Assembly: GCA_010094045.1 (NCBI GenBank)
Contig: ML986777.1
Location: 8,700 to 54,766, forward strand
Direction of reading: 5' to 3'
Source of the DNA: Lojkania enalia
Taxonomy: Eukaryota; Ascomycota; Dothideomycetes; Pleosporales
Length of the DNA stretch: 46,067 bases
Under the pieces are notes generated by a model. It was not told where the DNA came from. It saw nothing but the letters and a program-made list of their open reading frames with translations, and made no database searches. The translations under genes and the position numbers were made by a program. Shown here one piece after another: positions 25,455 through 35,215 of this stretch. Position 1 is the stretch's first letter, and every line of letters begins with the position of its first letter.

Positions 25455-27326
25455 ACGTATAGTATAAGCGAGCTGATTACCTAAGCGAGCTGATTATAAT
25501 GCTAAGACTATACTAAAATCGCGACTACTTTTCGCAAAATATTATACTTTCTTATATTCTATCGTATTATATAGTATAGTAGCCTATTCTTCTATATCTA
25601 TAGTATTATTTTTACACGTCCGCGAGTTATACCTAGTCTTACTATACTACCTGCAGCACCTTTAAGTCGGCTAGCCTCTATTAACGCGCGTCTTTTTCCT
25701 ACCCTTCTTCCTATTAGTACAAGCGCTAAACTCTTTTAGAGCAGTTAATTAAGCGCCTTCTTTAATTATTAGGTTGCCTTCCTTCTATATATACTTTCTT
25801 TTATATAATCGATGTTATATAGCAGCCTTATTAGCTACTTAAAGCTTAGCGACCTAAGCGCGCAATAGTACGTTTTTATATATTATATACGCAGCACCTT
25901 TTATAAACTATTTAAACGCCTCTACTATTAAAGTAGATAAGTTATCTAGATACTTTTAAACTCTTAATCGAACGTATATAGATTAAGACCTAAATTTAAT
26001 AGGATTACTTAGTATTTTTAACTCTTAAGAGGTATCTTTAACTATAGGGGGTATTAGTATATATAGTTAAACTTTAAGCTTTAATAATATTATATCTAAA
26101 TTAAATAGAATTAGACTAGCATTTTAAAAGCTACTTAGGATATTACTCTTTATAATTGCTGCGTTAAAAGCTGCTTTAAAGTAGAATAAGAACTCGATTT
26201 TCGTAATATAGTTAATATAACCGCATATCAGCTACTCGACTTAGCGCCTATACGCAGTCTTTAAAGGCGAGAAACAACCTATATCTAGTAGCTATAGTAG
26301 GTATAATAAATATAGAGGTATATAGAGAGTAATAATATTCTTTTCCTTATAAAGCTGCCTAAATTTAAGTAAGTTATAGCTCTTATAGCTATTAAGAATT
26401 AACAATTAATATATATTAATAGTACAATTCTTTATATATACGTTAAAGTACTTTAACTACTTAATACTAATATTATTTATCGTCCAGCCGTTATTAGTAA
26501 CCTATATAACCTAGGTTAGTAGAATATTATCTTCTTTATACTATATAGAGAGGTGGTAGATACCTGTAAAGATAATAAAAGGTAGTATTACCTATCCTAT
26601 CGTATTGATGCCCTAGATAACTGTAGTCTACTCGTAATTATCTAGCTAGAGCTACTTTAGTTAATTTTGTCTCTTAGAGCTAGTAACTACTACTCCTATT
26701 AATATTATACCTATTATAAAGCCTAATTTATTAAAGTTGTATATATCTTTATTAACGATACTATACTTAGCCTTTATATTCTATATAAGGCAGAACCAGC
26801 CTTCTATAACCTTAGGATTCTTGTATTTAGCTCTTAAATAGTCGTACTTTTAATTAAATTTAACCTTAAGCTCAGGCGTATATTTAATAAAGTTCTTTAT
26901 CTAGTTCTTTTTAATCTAGCTAGTAGAGCGCGCAGCTAGTAGTAAATTAGCTATATTTTAAATAGCAGTAAGCTACGGCGGAAATCCTCTTATATCTAGA
27001 TCTAGTATATACTAAATAATTACCCACTCCTCAGTCTTACTAAACTTTATTAAATTAGGCCGGTAATTATATTATAGAGCTATTTCTTACCTTTATATAC
27101 TAAGTATACTTTAGGAGATATTATAGATTAATATAACGCGACGCATAGTTAGTATCACGTCTTATTAAAGAGCTTAAAGTGTAAGCTATATTCTAGCTTC
27201 TTTCTAAATTAATTCTATAGTTGTTAGTTATAGTATAATACTATAAAGTATAATTATCGCGATTTTAGTAGGGTTTTAGTATTATAATTAGCTCGCTTGG
27301 GTAATCAGCTCGCTTATACTGTACGT
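25455..27326 (-). mobile_element. Fot1/pogo-type DNA transposon D, full length, RIP-degraded
   Basis: The 1872-base element has terminal inverted repeats starting ACGTATAGTATAAGCGAG and TA on each side (25453-25454, 27327-27328). Each terminal repeat contains the 15-mer TAAGCGAGCTGATTA twice with 17-base spacing (left end: 25465-25479 and 25482-25496). The minus strand encodes the same transposase as B: LYIPLYLLYLLQLLDIGCFS (about 26270-26330) is the mutated 'MPPHSSHLLQPLDVGCFSPLKTAYGR' region of pogo-type DDE transposases, followed by the basic C-terminal region at 25550-26100. It is inserted in the transposase gene of E. It is the best copy for a consensus, but stops occur throughout. Confidence 0.85.
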
Positions 27327-27732
27327 TATTAGATCGGGTTAATATATAATAAAATCGTCAGCCTTTAAAAAGTAAATAAAGTAGTAATAAAATAGAAATA
27401 GTAGAAAAAAAGGCGGATTTAAGTATAAGAGACTCTAATAAAAATATAAGAAGAGATAATTGTTATTAAAAAGAATAATAAGGAGAAAACTTAAGCTATA
27501 ATATACTAATTTAGGGTACGATTAGATATAAGTAGATAGTATAAAGCGTGCTATAGCTGCTATAATAAGACTAGATATACTAGAAGGATATAGAAGTTTA
27601 TATAGAATAATCGCGCAAGTTGTAAATTGCTATTATATTATTTAGTTATTAAGCTATACGTATATAAAGGTTAAAAAAGTTTATAGAGTAGACTATTTAC
27701 TTATATAAGTTACTCGCTTATAAAGTATATTA

Positions 27733-28954
27733 TAAAGAGTTATATAATATTTAGAAATTACTTACTATTATAATTATCTAAAAACAAAAAAAATTTCTAC
27801 TCTATTATACGGTTAATTAAAAAGCCCGTCTTTAGTCCTAATAGATATATACTACTCCTCTAAGTATATTATACTGTAGGGAAATATTATCCTAGAATAT
27901 AGGGACTCGGCATAAAAGGCTATTAGAAAGGTCCTCCATGCGTCGTAAAAGATTAAGAGTAAAAGGGGTCTATAAGTAATAAAATCTGATACAAAGACAA
28001 ATTTCTGCACTAAAAGGATACTTCAGCTGTGGGAATGTCTACGGGAAGATCGCACATGGCTATTTTAAGTAAACTTAAAATCTTAGCTAGCCCAAATTTA
28101 ATAAAGCTATAATTACTTCTGTTACTCGGTGTTGGCGGCGAAAGGTATTAAAAGGGGCGGCATCACATGGGGATCGTAGTATTGTAAGTGCTTAGATTTA
28201 TACAACCTATGTTTGTGCGGTAAACCAATTACAAATCTATAGGATTCTATAGTATGCGGATCGGAAACACGTTCGCCGCGAGGGATTAATGATGACAAGA
28301 AGTCATACCGAGCGAAAGCCTTAAAATTGGTCTAGATTTAGTTTTATATCGCTGAGGATTGCCTACATTCCAAATACCGAGTTTACTAAAAAAAAGTACT
28401 CCGTTGGTAAATTGGATCCCCAAACACACTAAAAGTTGCTCACGAAAGACTTCCACGGCACTCCGCCGTGACTCTAAAAGGATGGATGACTGTCGCTACA
28501 TGAATTACAGAAAGAACCCGCTGGACCATCTTATATCGCGACTAAAGCTAAGAATTCGGATATTGAAAATTGTTCCTCAAGGACGACTTACACATCGCTT
28601 TAAAGATGCGCACTTCCTGCGATGCGCAGATGCCAGAGAAGGCATATGACGAGGTACGATTTAGTGACTGGAATTGTTTGGGTTTAATGGAAATGGGCGT
28701 AGGGACGAGACGGCTATGCAACGCTTCGGTATAAGGAGACCGTAGTGTTAGCTGAGGATATCATATGATTCATTTGATGTGCATTATTGAACATTGGTAA
28801 TGAGCAAAATGACTCGTTTTATTATACTGTCCCAATGATAAAGTGCCAAACCGAAACCGAAAGCCCGTAGAAAGCCTGGATCTAGGAGCGGAGGGCTGTA
28901 ATATTAAAAGATGCTACATCAAAAGAACCTAGGGTATCACAGAAATCAATGTTA
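27733..28954. other. RIP-to-island transition without a confident gene
   Basis: RIP-like composition ends at about 27900. Between 28359 and 28750 two overlapping plus-strand frames look weakly protein-like (one 96 codons with no ATG start, one containing KLFLKDDLHIALKM), but neither has a clear start, splice pattern or recognised motif. The final 200 bases are downstream of the RBR ligase gene. Confidence 0.4.
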
Positions 28955-30928
28955 TCACATAACAACGCCCTCAACAGCCAATTTAACCCAACCCGCCCAC
29001 CGCCTACTCCATTTCTTTGGCCCCTCACTGCCAAACCCCTTCAAATCCCCATGCATCTCCTCCCTCAACCCTCGACCAGTCCCAGCCGCATCCCCACCCT
29101 GCTCTTCCCACCACTCCCTCTCGGCTCTCTCCCTTGCTCTTTTAACAACTACCTCTTCATCCTCCACCCTATACAAATCACACTTGTCACAAACCGTGCA
29201 CTGCTCCCCAGGTCTTTCCCGGAAGTGTTGACAAAAATGTTTATACCCTTCACTCGCTAGCCCCTCACGACAAACATAGCACATAGAATAGCCGCAAAGG
29301 CAAACGAGCTTGTTACATCCCTCAGCTTTGACGAAGCCTAGGTTGCAGCGTGGACAGGTGCGCTTCACAGCGTCGGTAGTGGCGCGTTCAAGGGCTAGGC
29401 GGAGAGATATGGCCTGTGAAGAGTAGCATTTGTGCGGATCGTGCCAGGGGGCTGAGCAGGTGAGGCAGGAGGGACGGTGGCAGGCTGGGTTTTGACATTG
29501 GAAGCGGAGGCCTCGTCGTTTTAGGTGGATCGCGCGGAGCGCATTATGGAGAGGTATGAGGATGGGAGATGAGTGGGGGAGTAGGTAGTTTAGTAAGGCA
29601 AATATGGAGAGTAAGGATGCGGCGAATGTGAGAAGGAGGCGAAAGACTTGAAAGCAGAGTAGTTCAAGGAGGGGGATGGAGGCAAGCAGGATCGGCAGTT
29701 TCCTGAGGCGTAGACCCGCCATGAGATTTGTATTGGGCAGAGAGAGATCATCGATTTCGGCGTAGTGGCAGAAGGGGCAGCGGATCAGGGGTAATTGCGA
29801 TTTTAGGAGGGCTTCGCTGGAGAAGCGCTCGTTCAGCTTATTGAAGACGTCTTCGCCGTCCCTTTCTTCTAGCAGCGCGCGCTTGACGAAGGAGAGCGGC
29901 ACACATCCCGAACAATCTTCGACGCCATCAGTGATGGGCGCGATGCAGCGCAAAGTGCAGAATTTGGTATCGATGTTTCGCGCCCAACCTTGATCGTACA
30001 GAGCCGCATTGATAGAGTGCCGTATGCAGCGGAAACAGATGTAGTGTCCTTCGATGTCGCACACTGACAACTCCTCGAGCGGGTTGGGAATGAAGCAGCA
30101 TTCGCACTCATACATCTCGCCCATCTCCTCCGCTTCGGCTTCGTTCCACTGGATAGCAAGCGCGTGATCGGCTGATATCTGCTCTTTCTGTTGCCGTTCC
30201 AGCTCAGGCACAATGATAGCATTGTACAACTCGCGATCCAGTTCCCTGCTCTTCGTCTTCACAAGGAGTGGCGTCCTCGGTTGCCCCGGTTTTGGATCCG
30301 CACTAGTCCAGATTACCAACGGGTGATCCTTCGCACTTGGTGCTTTCCGCCTCATGAAGAAATTTGTGATAGACGACCTCCAGCTCTTCGACGACAGATC
30401 CAAGAGCGTCGGCCGCGCTTGCATGTAGCTCCAATTATACTCGGCCAGGACCGCCTTGATTGTGGAATGGCTCAAGCCCTTAAACTCCTGGTAGAGGGCC
30501 TCCTTGGCCGCCTCGCGATAGTTCCGCGACCGGAACGTATCCTCAAGCGCAAGGGGCGCACCCCGTGTATCCTTGTTAGGGTCTACAACCCGGTATTTGT
30601 ACTTGTGCGCCACGGCCCGCTGCTCCTCCTGCTCAGCTGGTGTCCTGTGCCGACCGCGCACCCATTTGGCTCCGTGTTTAAGCAACGCCTCTGTTATAAC
30701 CTCGAGCCTGCTTTTCTCACTAAAGGATTGCAGCATCTCTCGGAATACCTCAGGTTGAATGTTAGGAAAGATTTCGGTGAGGGCTTGGAGCCCAGCGTTG
30801 AGGTCGCCGAGATTAGGCTCCTCCGCGGTGGCATTTTGCAAGGCGCTGACGCTATCGGTCATGGGGATATTTGTAGCAGAGCGCGCTGGCTTCGGCGGCC
30901 GGATGATGGATGCAAAGACGGAGGTCAT
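28955..30928 (-). CDS. RBR-type E3 ubiquitin ligase, RNF216/TRIAD3-like, with CUE-like domain
   Basis: The single-exon protein of 657 residues transfers ubiquitin through a RING-between-RING module. In order: a CUE-like ubiquitin-binding helix bundle (about 43-90, FPNIQPEVFREML); a second similar helical segment (about 134-180); RING1 starting CECC at 275-278 with further Cys/His to about 342; an in-between domain with CPFC (384-387) and CQNPACHRPSCLTC (478-491) plus CYS 501; and RING2 with CPRC (525-528), CNKLVCLCG (538-546) and CYVC (550-553). Cys 543 aligns with the catalytic thioester cysteine of HOIP and Parkin. RING2 is followed by HFCQHFRERPGEQCTVCDKC (565-583), an extra zinc-binding segment typical of RNF216. 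A hydrophobic stretch at 409-455 splits the in-between domain and could be one or two membrane helices. The frame is intact and composition normal. A divergent plus-strand frame inside it is a shadow. Confidence 0.92.
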   Translation of the reverse strand: MTSVFASIIRPPKPARSATNIPMTDSVSALQNATAEEPNLGDLNAGLQALTEIFPNIQPEVFREMLQSFSEKSRLEVITEALLKHGAKWVRGRHRTPAEQEEQRAVAHKYKYRVVDPNKDTRGAPLALEDTFRSRNYREAAKEALYQEFKGLSHSTIKAVLAEYNWSYMQARPTLLDLSSKSWRSSITNFFMRRKAPSAKDHPLVIWTSADPKPGQPRTPLLVKTKSRELDRELYNAIIVPELERQQKEQISADHALAIQWNEAEAEEMGEMYECECCFIPNPLEELSVCDIEGHYICFRCIRHSINAALYDQGWARNIDTKFCTLRCIAPITDGVEDCSGCVPLSFVKRALLEERDGEDVFNKLNERFSSEALLKSQLPLIRCPFCHYAEIDDLSLPNTNLMAGLRLRKLPILLASIPLLELLCFQVFRLLLTFAASLLSIFALLNYLLPHSSPILIPLHNALRAIHLKRRGLRFQCQNPACHRPSCLTCSAPWHDPHKCYSSQAISLRLALERATTDAVKRTCPRCNLGFVKAEGCNKLVCLCGYSMCYVCREGLASEGYKHFCQHFRERPGEQCTVCDKCDLYRVEDEEVVVKRARERAEREWWEEQGGDAAGTGRGLREEMHGDLKGFGSEGPKKWSRRWAGWVKLAVEGVVM

Positions 30929-32318
30929 ATTGCTTCGAGGGGGAACTGGTGCAGCTCACAGCGGGGCGGCGGCGCCAACCCTGGATTTATCAAGTTTGGA
31001 CCATGAATCAATTTTTTGGGGCGGTGGGTAAATATTTTTATAGGGCTCTGTTGGTTCGGCGGATTTCCAGGTATAGGTTAGCATAAGAACGTCGAAAGCA
31101 GCGTCTTGAATACTGACGTTGCTACACTCAGCGCTGCCTTTGGCGATTTGACGCGTGGCCTGGTCCCTGCATCCCATCTACAGATAGGGCTAGTATGGCG
31201 CATGCGCACGTGAGCCTGCCACACTACCGCGACCTCAAACTCTAGCCTGTCAACTGTAGATGGTCGTCTTGAAATTATGATATTGTACTGAAGATAAAAA
31301 TCAATCTTTCCAAGTTCCCACGCAGCGTTTATTGAATTATAAAATTACTCGTATTAGGACAGGGAATACGAACCGTAATTAAGAAACAACCTAAAGGGGA
31401 GAAACACGGGATAAATGAATGAATGTACATGAGCATTGTCTCTGATACAGAGACCCAATCGTGCCTGCTTCACTAATCCTGGACGAACTCGAAGGAGGCT
31501 AACAACATCGGATCAAGTTCCCTACAAGCCAACGAATTCCCAGAACCAACGTCAAGATGGCAGGGGAATTGTGAAAGCTTGGCTGAGCTAAATAGTGTAT
31601 GAAGGTGCTGAGAGAGCATTGTAATAGCCCAATTTGATGCCTATTTCACAGTATGGAGGAACCCACAACGCCATAGAACGAGTCTTCCTTCGCAGAACTC
31701 GTCGAAACTACCGAGATAACAGCCGGTTAGGCAGTTGAAGCTTTGGTACTTGTGGGCGTAAGTCTACCTTTGCTTATGGCCGGGCAACTAGCCTGTGTAA
31801 CCATGCGCTTGTACCTGCATCATTTCGACGAAGATATCTCGCAGACACCTTGTTCCCACTATGTCCACGGCGCTTCCATGGTACCGGATGTCTTCTCACC
31901 GCGCTTGTCCAATTCGTGGCGGCCAGGGTCGCTTTCGGGTTTTCATAGGCTATGGCCTGTTGCCTACCCCTTCCGAGCAGGTGTACGGCGCTATTGTACG
32001 ATGCAAATTCCCTCCATTGCAATCCCCTTGTAATTATAGAATTTGTACCCGTCGCTATCGTTGTCGTAGTCGTAGAAATATTCAATAGCATTGTCGTAGT
32101 AGGTGTACTTGCGCCGAGCACTCGCGGAAGGCTGAAGCCTCGCTTTCTCCCATTTCTCCATATGTGGGAGAAACGGAAGCCGACATCAACGCGCGTGGTC
32201 AAAACAATTCACTCGGTGGTAGTACTTAATTGGGCCTTGTCAGAGATTATGGCAATGATCCTTTGTGGCTCCGGGTAGATGGTTTTTGTTTGTAGTCGAA
32301 GTCGAAGACGGAGCTTGA
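30929..32318. other. Intergenic, no supported gene
   Basis: This includes the promoter of the RBR gene. Several frames of 75-142 codons overlap on both strands at 31743-32278, but they have low-complexity runs from GTC/GTA trinucleotides, no motif and no preferred strand, so I treat them as chance. Nothing else was recognised. Confidence 0.5.
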
Positions 32319-32856
32319 TTAGGCCTCAACGTCTAATTGGGTGGCTTTACATTTTGGTTCAAGGGCTTTCACAAGATATTCATGCTTAGTTCGGAGGGTC
32401 TCGCTGGAGTGCTTGGATATGTTTCGGAGACCTTTGCGGGGATTTGAATCGATTTCTGAAGGCTTGCCTAGAGGATTTGGCCGTGGTTGCGAGGTCGCAT
32501 TTGAGCTGCTCCCACTAGCGGCATGGTGCAACAAATTATAATTGATATCGCCGACGTCTCGATTGTGCAAGTCTCTAGCAGTCGGATCTAAGCGAACTGT
32601 TATGAGCGTTCCGCCGTGGTGTGCATTGATCGCCTTCATGGTGGACGAGTCCCCAAGGCTCCGTGCAAATGAATCGAAGGGGTCCCGTGCTCTGAGCCCG
32701 CCAAAATGCGTTTGAAACTTTGTCCTTAATAGCCCCCGCTGTTCTTTCGACCATATCTTTGGCCTTACCAGCCGCATCTTTCACGTCACTAATCCCCGTA
32801 ATCTTGTGGAACATAGCGATTACTGGGGCAAGGATGGCGTCTCTGGCAATCTCCAT
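32319..32856 (-). pseudogene. Small helical (LEA-like) protein gene with a frameshift
   Basis: The frame starting with ATG at 32856 reads MEIARDAILAPVIAMFHKI and continues with DVKDAAGKAKDMVERTAGAIKDKV, an Ala/Lys/Asp-rich amphipathic helix of the kind seen in LEA-like or apolipoprotein-like fungal proteins. At about 32712-32722 the coding signal moves to another frame (DPFDSFARSLGDSS, NAHHGGTLITVRLDPTARDL) that runs to the stop at 32319. There is no room for an intron at the switch, so a 1-base insertion (or 2-base deletion) is likeliest. Joined, the product would be about 178 residues. A 23-base T run directly abuts the start codon (a poly-A leader on the coding strand), where sequencing slippage could also occur, though that is upstream of the break. 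A sequencing error, rather than a real mutation, remains possible. Function unknown. Confidence 0.5.
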
Positions 32857-32878
32857 TTTTTTTTTTTTTTTTTTTTTT
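32856..32878. repeat. T(23) homopolymer
   Basis: Uninterrupted run of 23 T. On the minus strand it is a poly-A tract running directly into the ATG of the helical-protein gene. A-rich leaders favour initiation in fungi, but a run this long is also length-unstable. Confidence 0.9.
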
Positions 32879-33178
32879 CCAATCATGTATTTTTCTGGAC
32901 CGTGAAAAAATTCTTTGAATTGATGTAAATGACTAGGGTAAGAACCATTAGGAAAGGATGAGTAGATACGCCCGTTATGCGCAGAATTTCCTGATCCATA
33001 CCATCTTAGTTGCTACTTTCTACGAGAAGCCGCATACGGTTATCGTGTATTCTCAGAAGCCCTGACAGCACACCCATAGTTTCTCATCGGGATCGCATTC
33101 ATTTTGGGGTTCGTTAGCCTGGGCCTTTACCTGTAGGATATACGTGAAGCAGACGCATTTGTGAGCTTGGGGACTATC

Positions 33179-33774
33179 CTACGTCTGAGGAAGATATATC
33201 GCTGAATGCACACTAATTAAGCATTGAAGAGTTCTGTTTGTGAGGGTGCAAGACGCGTTCGTAGCGAAATAGCCAATCTCTGAATACTTCTGATAGCGAC
33301 TACCCTGAGATGAGCAAATGGATGAAGAACTGACGATTTCGACTTCGGGCCTTGTGGATGCGGAAGTCACTAAAAGTCCACGCGGGCCAAACGAGTCATG
33401 TAGCTGTTCGTCCTCGAAATGTTCGCTAAGCGTTTCTAAGGGCTCTAGATGTTCCTTGTCTACAATAGGCATCAGGGTCAAGGTGGGCGTGTGAGGGCTA
33501 GATTTCGTTGGATATGGGGACTTGGCGAGAAAGTTGTCCCGGCGCTACGTAGCTGGTAGTAGTGCTAGCTATCAGAGTTAGAATATTTGACGGTGGAGGT
33601 GGTGGAAGTGGCGGCGGTGATGGCAGTACGCAATGCTCTTCTTGCTGCCGATATCTGCACCGTTTGCCCTCTATCGAGCGCATAGGAGCCTAGGTCTACA
33701 AATCGAGTGAACCTAGGCTTGGTGGTGATTAGAAGCAGAGTGGCCGCGTGCATTCGGGAAAGTGCAAAAGGCAA
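33179..33774 (-). pseudogene. Possible gene remnant, unrecognised
   Basis: Three overlapping minus-strand frames share a protein-like signal. 33774-33565 starts MPFALSRMHAATLLL. 33683-33498 contains a proline run (PPPLPPPPP) from a CCN-rich tract. 33552-33179 is open from RRDNFLAKSPYPTKSS through VDKEHLEPLETLSEHFEDEQLHD. The last is acidic, Ser-rich and plausible as an exon. A CTAAC...AG sequence near 33580 resembles a branch point and acceptor, but I could not find a convincing donor. Either a spliced gene I cannot resolve or a frameshifted remnant; there is no family match. Confidence 0.25.
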
Positions 33775-33904
33775 GAAAATCTCAGTAGATGGGTGTTATA
33801 CGGTAGTGCATTCAACGTATGATTCAACAGAAGAAGATATGCATCACAATGGATAGGCCATGTTTTGACTCTCCCGGTTCATAGGAAAGGCATTACAATA
33901 TCAC

Positions 33905-34693
33905 TCAAAGCCAAGCCCAGGTTACTGGAACTCTCCCAAGATCAGGATCGGCGAGCTTCTTGAACATAGCAATGCTAACATCGATATCCGTTGGTTCACA
34001 GCCAGCGCCTAAAAAAGATTGGTCAGGAACCATGCAAGACGCAAAAAAGTCGGAGATCCAGAGTAGGTAGAGCAATGAGTGGGTTCTCGATACTCACATC
34101 GATCCACAACAGTCAGATCAACGCTGACTGTCTCCCCATTGTTGAATCTTTGGGCCCTGATTTTCCTTCCACATAACGGATTCTGGTTCGGATCACTGCC
34201 GGTCTGCGCTGCGTCGAAGGTATAATGCGAAACGGCGCAAATGGCGTCGTTCGAAGTCGATGTTATCCCGCAAGCACCAAGAGCTGGTTCGTAATACGTC
34301 AAGTCTCCAGTATAAGTATCGGCGTCATCAGGGAGCGGTAGGTTACGGTCCCCTCTGTTATGGGTAAGTACACACATACGAGTCCTTCAGGTAGACGCAC
34401 GTTGACTTCTTCGTCAAGCCGACAGATAGGCCAATAATAAGCGCCAATAGAAACAAGAAAACGACAACAACTATAACGAGGAAGGTCCGCCGACTGCGCC
34501 CGAAATACCGCTTATATGGTGGGAATATGTGGTCCAAGCGATCGGAGAAAGCCCATCCTGCCGCTGGCATTCCCCCAAATTGACGCCGCGGTCTGTGCAC
34601 CACATCCTCCTCCGCCATTTCCCAATCAGCCACATCAGATCCGTTGGTGTGCGCCGGCAGGGGCTTCTTCAAATCATCTAGAGAAGCGTTCAT
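33905..34693 (-). CDS. Membrane-anchored RlpA-like double-psi beta-barrel protein
   Basis: Three exons (34693-34401, 34354-34098, 34008-33905) joined by introns of 46 bases (GTGCGT...CAG) and 89 bases (GTGAGT...TAG) give 217 residues in perfect phase. Residues 1-70 are cytosolic and hydrophilic. Residues 71-93 (FLVIVVVVFLFLLALIIGLS and on) form one membrane helix following the basic RSRR, so type II topology with the C-terminal domain outside the cell is expected. Residues about 110-217 are a RlpA-like/expansin-like barrel: DLTYYEPALGACG, DAICAVSH, NPLCGRKIRA, VDLTVVDRCAGCEPTDIDVS and C-terminal GRVPVTWAWL. The conserved Cys pairs and the DRC-x-GC-x3-D-x-D block are present. Relatives in fungi are small, often secreted cell-surface or papain-inhibitor-like proteins; enzymatic activity is unproven. 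Divergent from the Cue1-like gene, with 522 bases between the starts. Confidence 0.85.
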
Positions 34694-35215
34694 TCTTGGG
34701 TACGTACAGCGCAGCGCACGGTTAGGGCAATAATAGTGCAGAAGTAGGAATGCGGGGTATCACGAGTATTAAACTATTGCATATTGCAAAAGGAGCGGAA
34801 GCCTGAGGGGTAGGGTCCTCGGCGGGCTATCGAACGCAGGGTGAGGGGAACGAAGTGTGAAGGTCTGGACGACGTGAGAGAGTGCAGGTGGGTCGCGAGA
34901 TCCGGGGGAAAAGGGGCCCAAGCGCGCTAGAGACGAGCTCCGACTTGATGCCAAGCCATTACCCACTGCAGACAACCAACTACGACTTGCCGCACACCGT
35001 CCTCTCGAGCTCTCGAGCGACTCCACCACGCCACCCATCCGAGACCCTTTTCCCCTTGTGCGAGCGATATCTACTCTACGCGCCAAAGTGTGGCCCGCCA
35101 TTCAGCAAATAGCCTCTCTGTGCAACCCCGCTGGTCGATCAGAGCCCAACTTCATCGGACCACGGTCCGTCCCACTTGTCGGGACGCTTCCGAGTCTCCC
35201 GCCAGCCCTTCCATC
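34694..35215. promoter_or_regulatory. Shared divergent promoter region
   Basis: These 522 bases separate the start codons of the RlpA-like gene (minus) and the Cue1-like gene (plus), so both promoters must lie here. The right half is C/T-rich on the plus strand, as in many fungal leaders. I see no clear TATA box or recognised factor site. Frames here (e.g. 34769-35101) look like chance. Confidence 0.55.

Larger units (their letters stand above)
8533..27730 (+). mobile_element. Fot/pogo-type DNA transposon E, outermost host of a nest
   Basis: The two ends form an imperfect terminal inverted repeat of about 50 bases: 8533 starts ATATATCTTATAA and the complement of the right end starts ATATACTTTATAA. 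Both arms reach the shared inner block TAGTCTACTCTAT, and each side is flanked by TA (8531-8532, 27731-27732). The element's own DNA survives in four pieces. 8533-8760 is the start. 19506-19649 includes the N-terminal transposase stretch ending at a 'DL-GF...IAN' motif. 25157-25454 has IIFKGVYYL and LLIINSYNSY, the DDE-domain region with the catalytic-Asp motif degraded. 27333-27730 includes a C-terminal CxxC zinc-knuckle-like remnant near 27550. Everything else is inserted later. Comparison with element B suggests about 0.4 kb of transposase is missing at the gypsy insertion. RIP has destroyed the reading frame. Confidence 0.72.

Noticed and set aside
28359..28649. 96-codon plus-strand frame
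   Set aside because: Begins with TTG rather than ATG directly after a stop, no motif, and an overlapping frame looks equally plausible.
28911..29260. Two overlapping 103-106-codon plus-strand frames
   Set aside because: Antisense to the RBR C terminus; Pro/Ser-rich only because the sense strand is Glu/Arg/Gly-rich.
30191..31006. 271-codon plus-strand frame opposite the RBR ligase gene
   Set aside because: It lies antisense to a strongly supported gene, has no motif, and its composition mirrors the sense codons; a shadow frame.
31743..32278. Frames of 75-142 codons on both strands
   Set aside because: Overlapping on both strands, low-complexity Thr/Val runs from trinucleotide repeats, no motif or splice support.
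34769..35101. 110-codon minus-strand frame in the divergent promoter
   Set aside because: Lies in the leader and promoter between two supported genes; low-complexity Ser/Arg/Leu composition.
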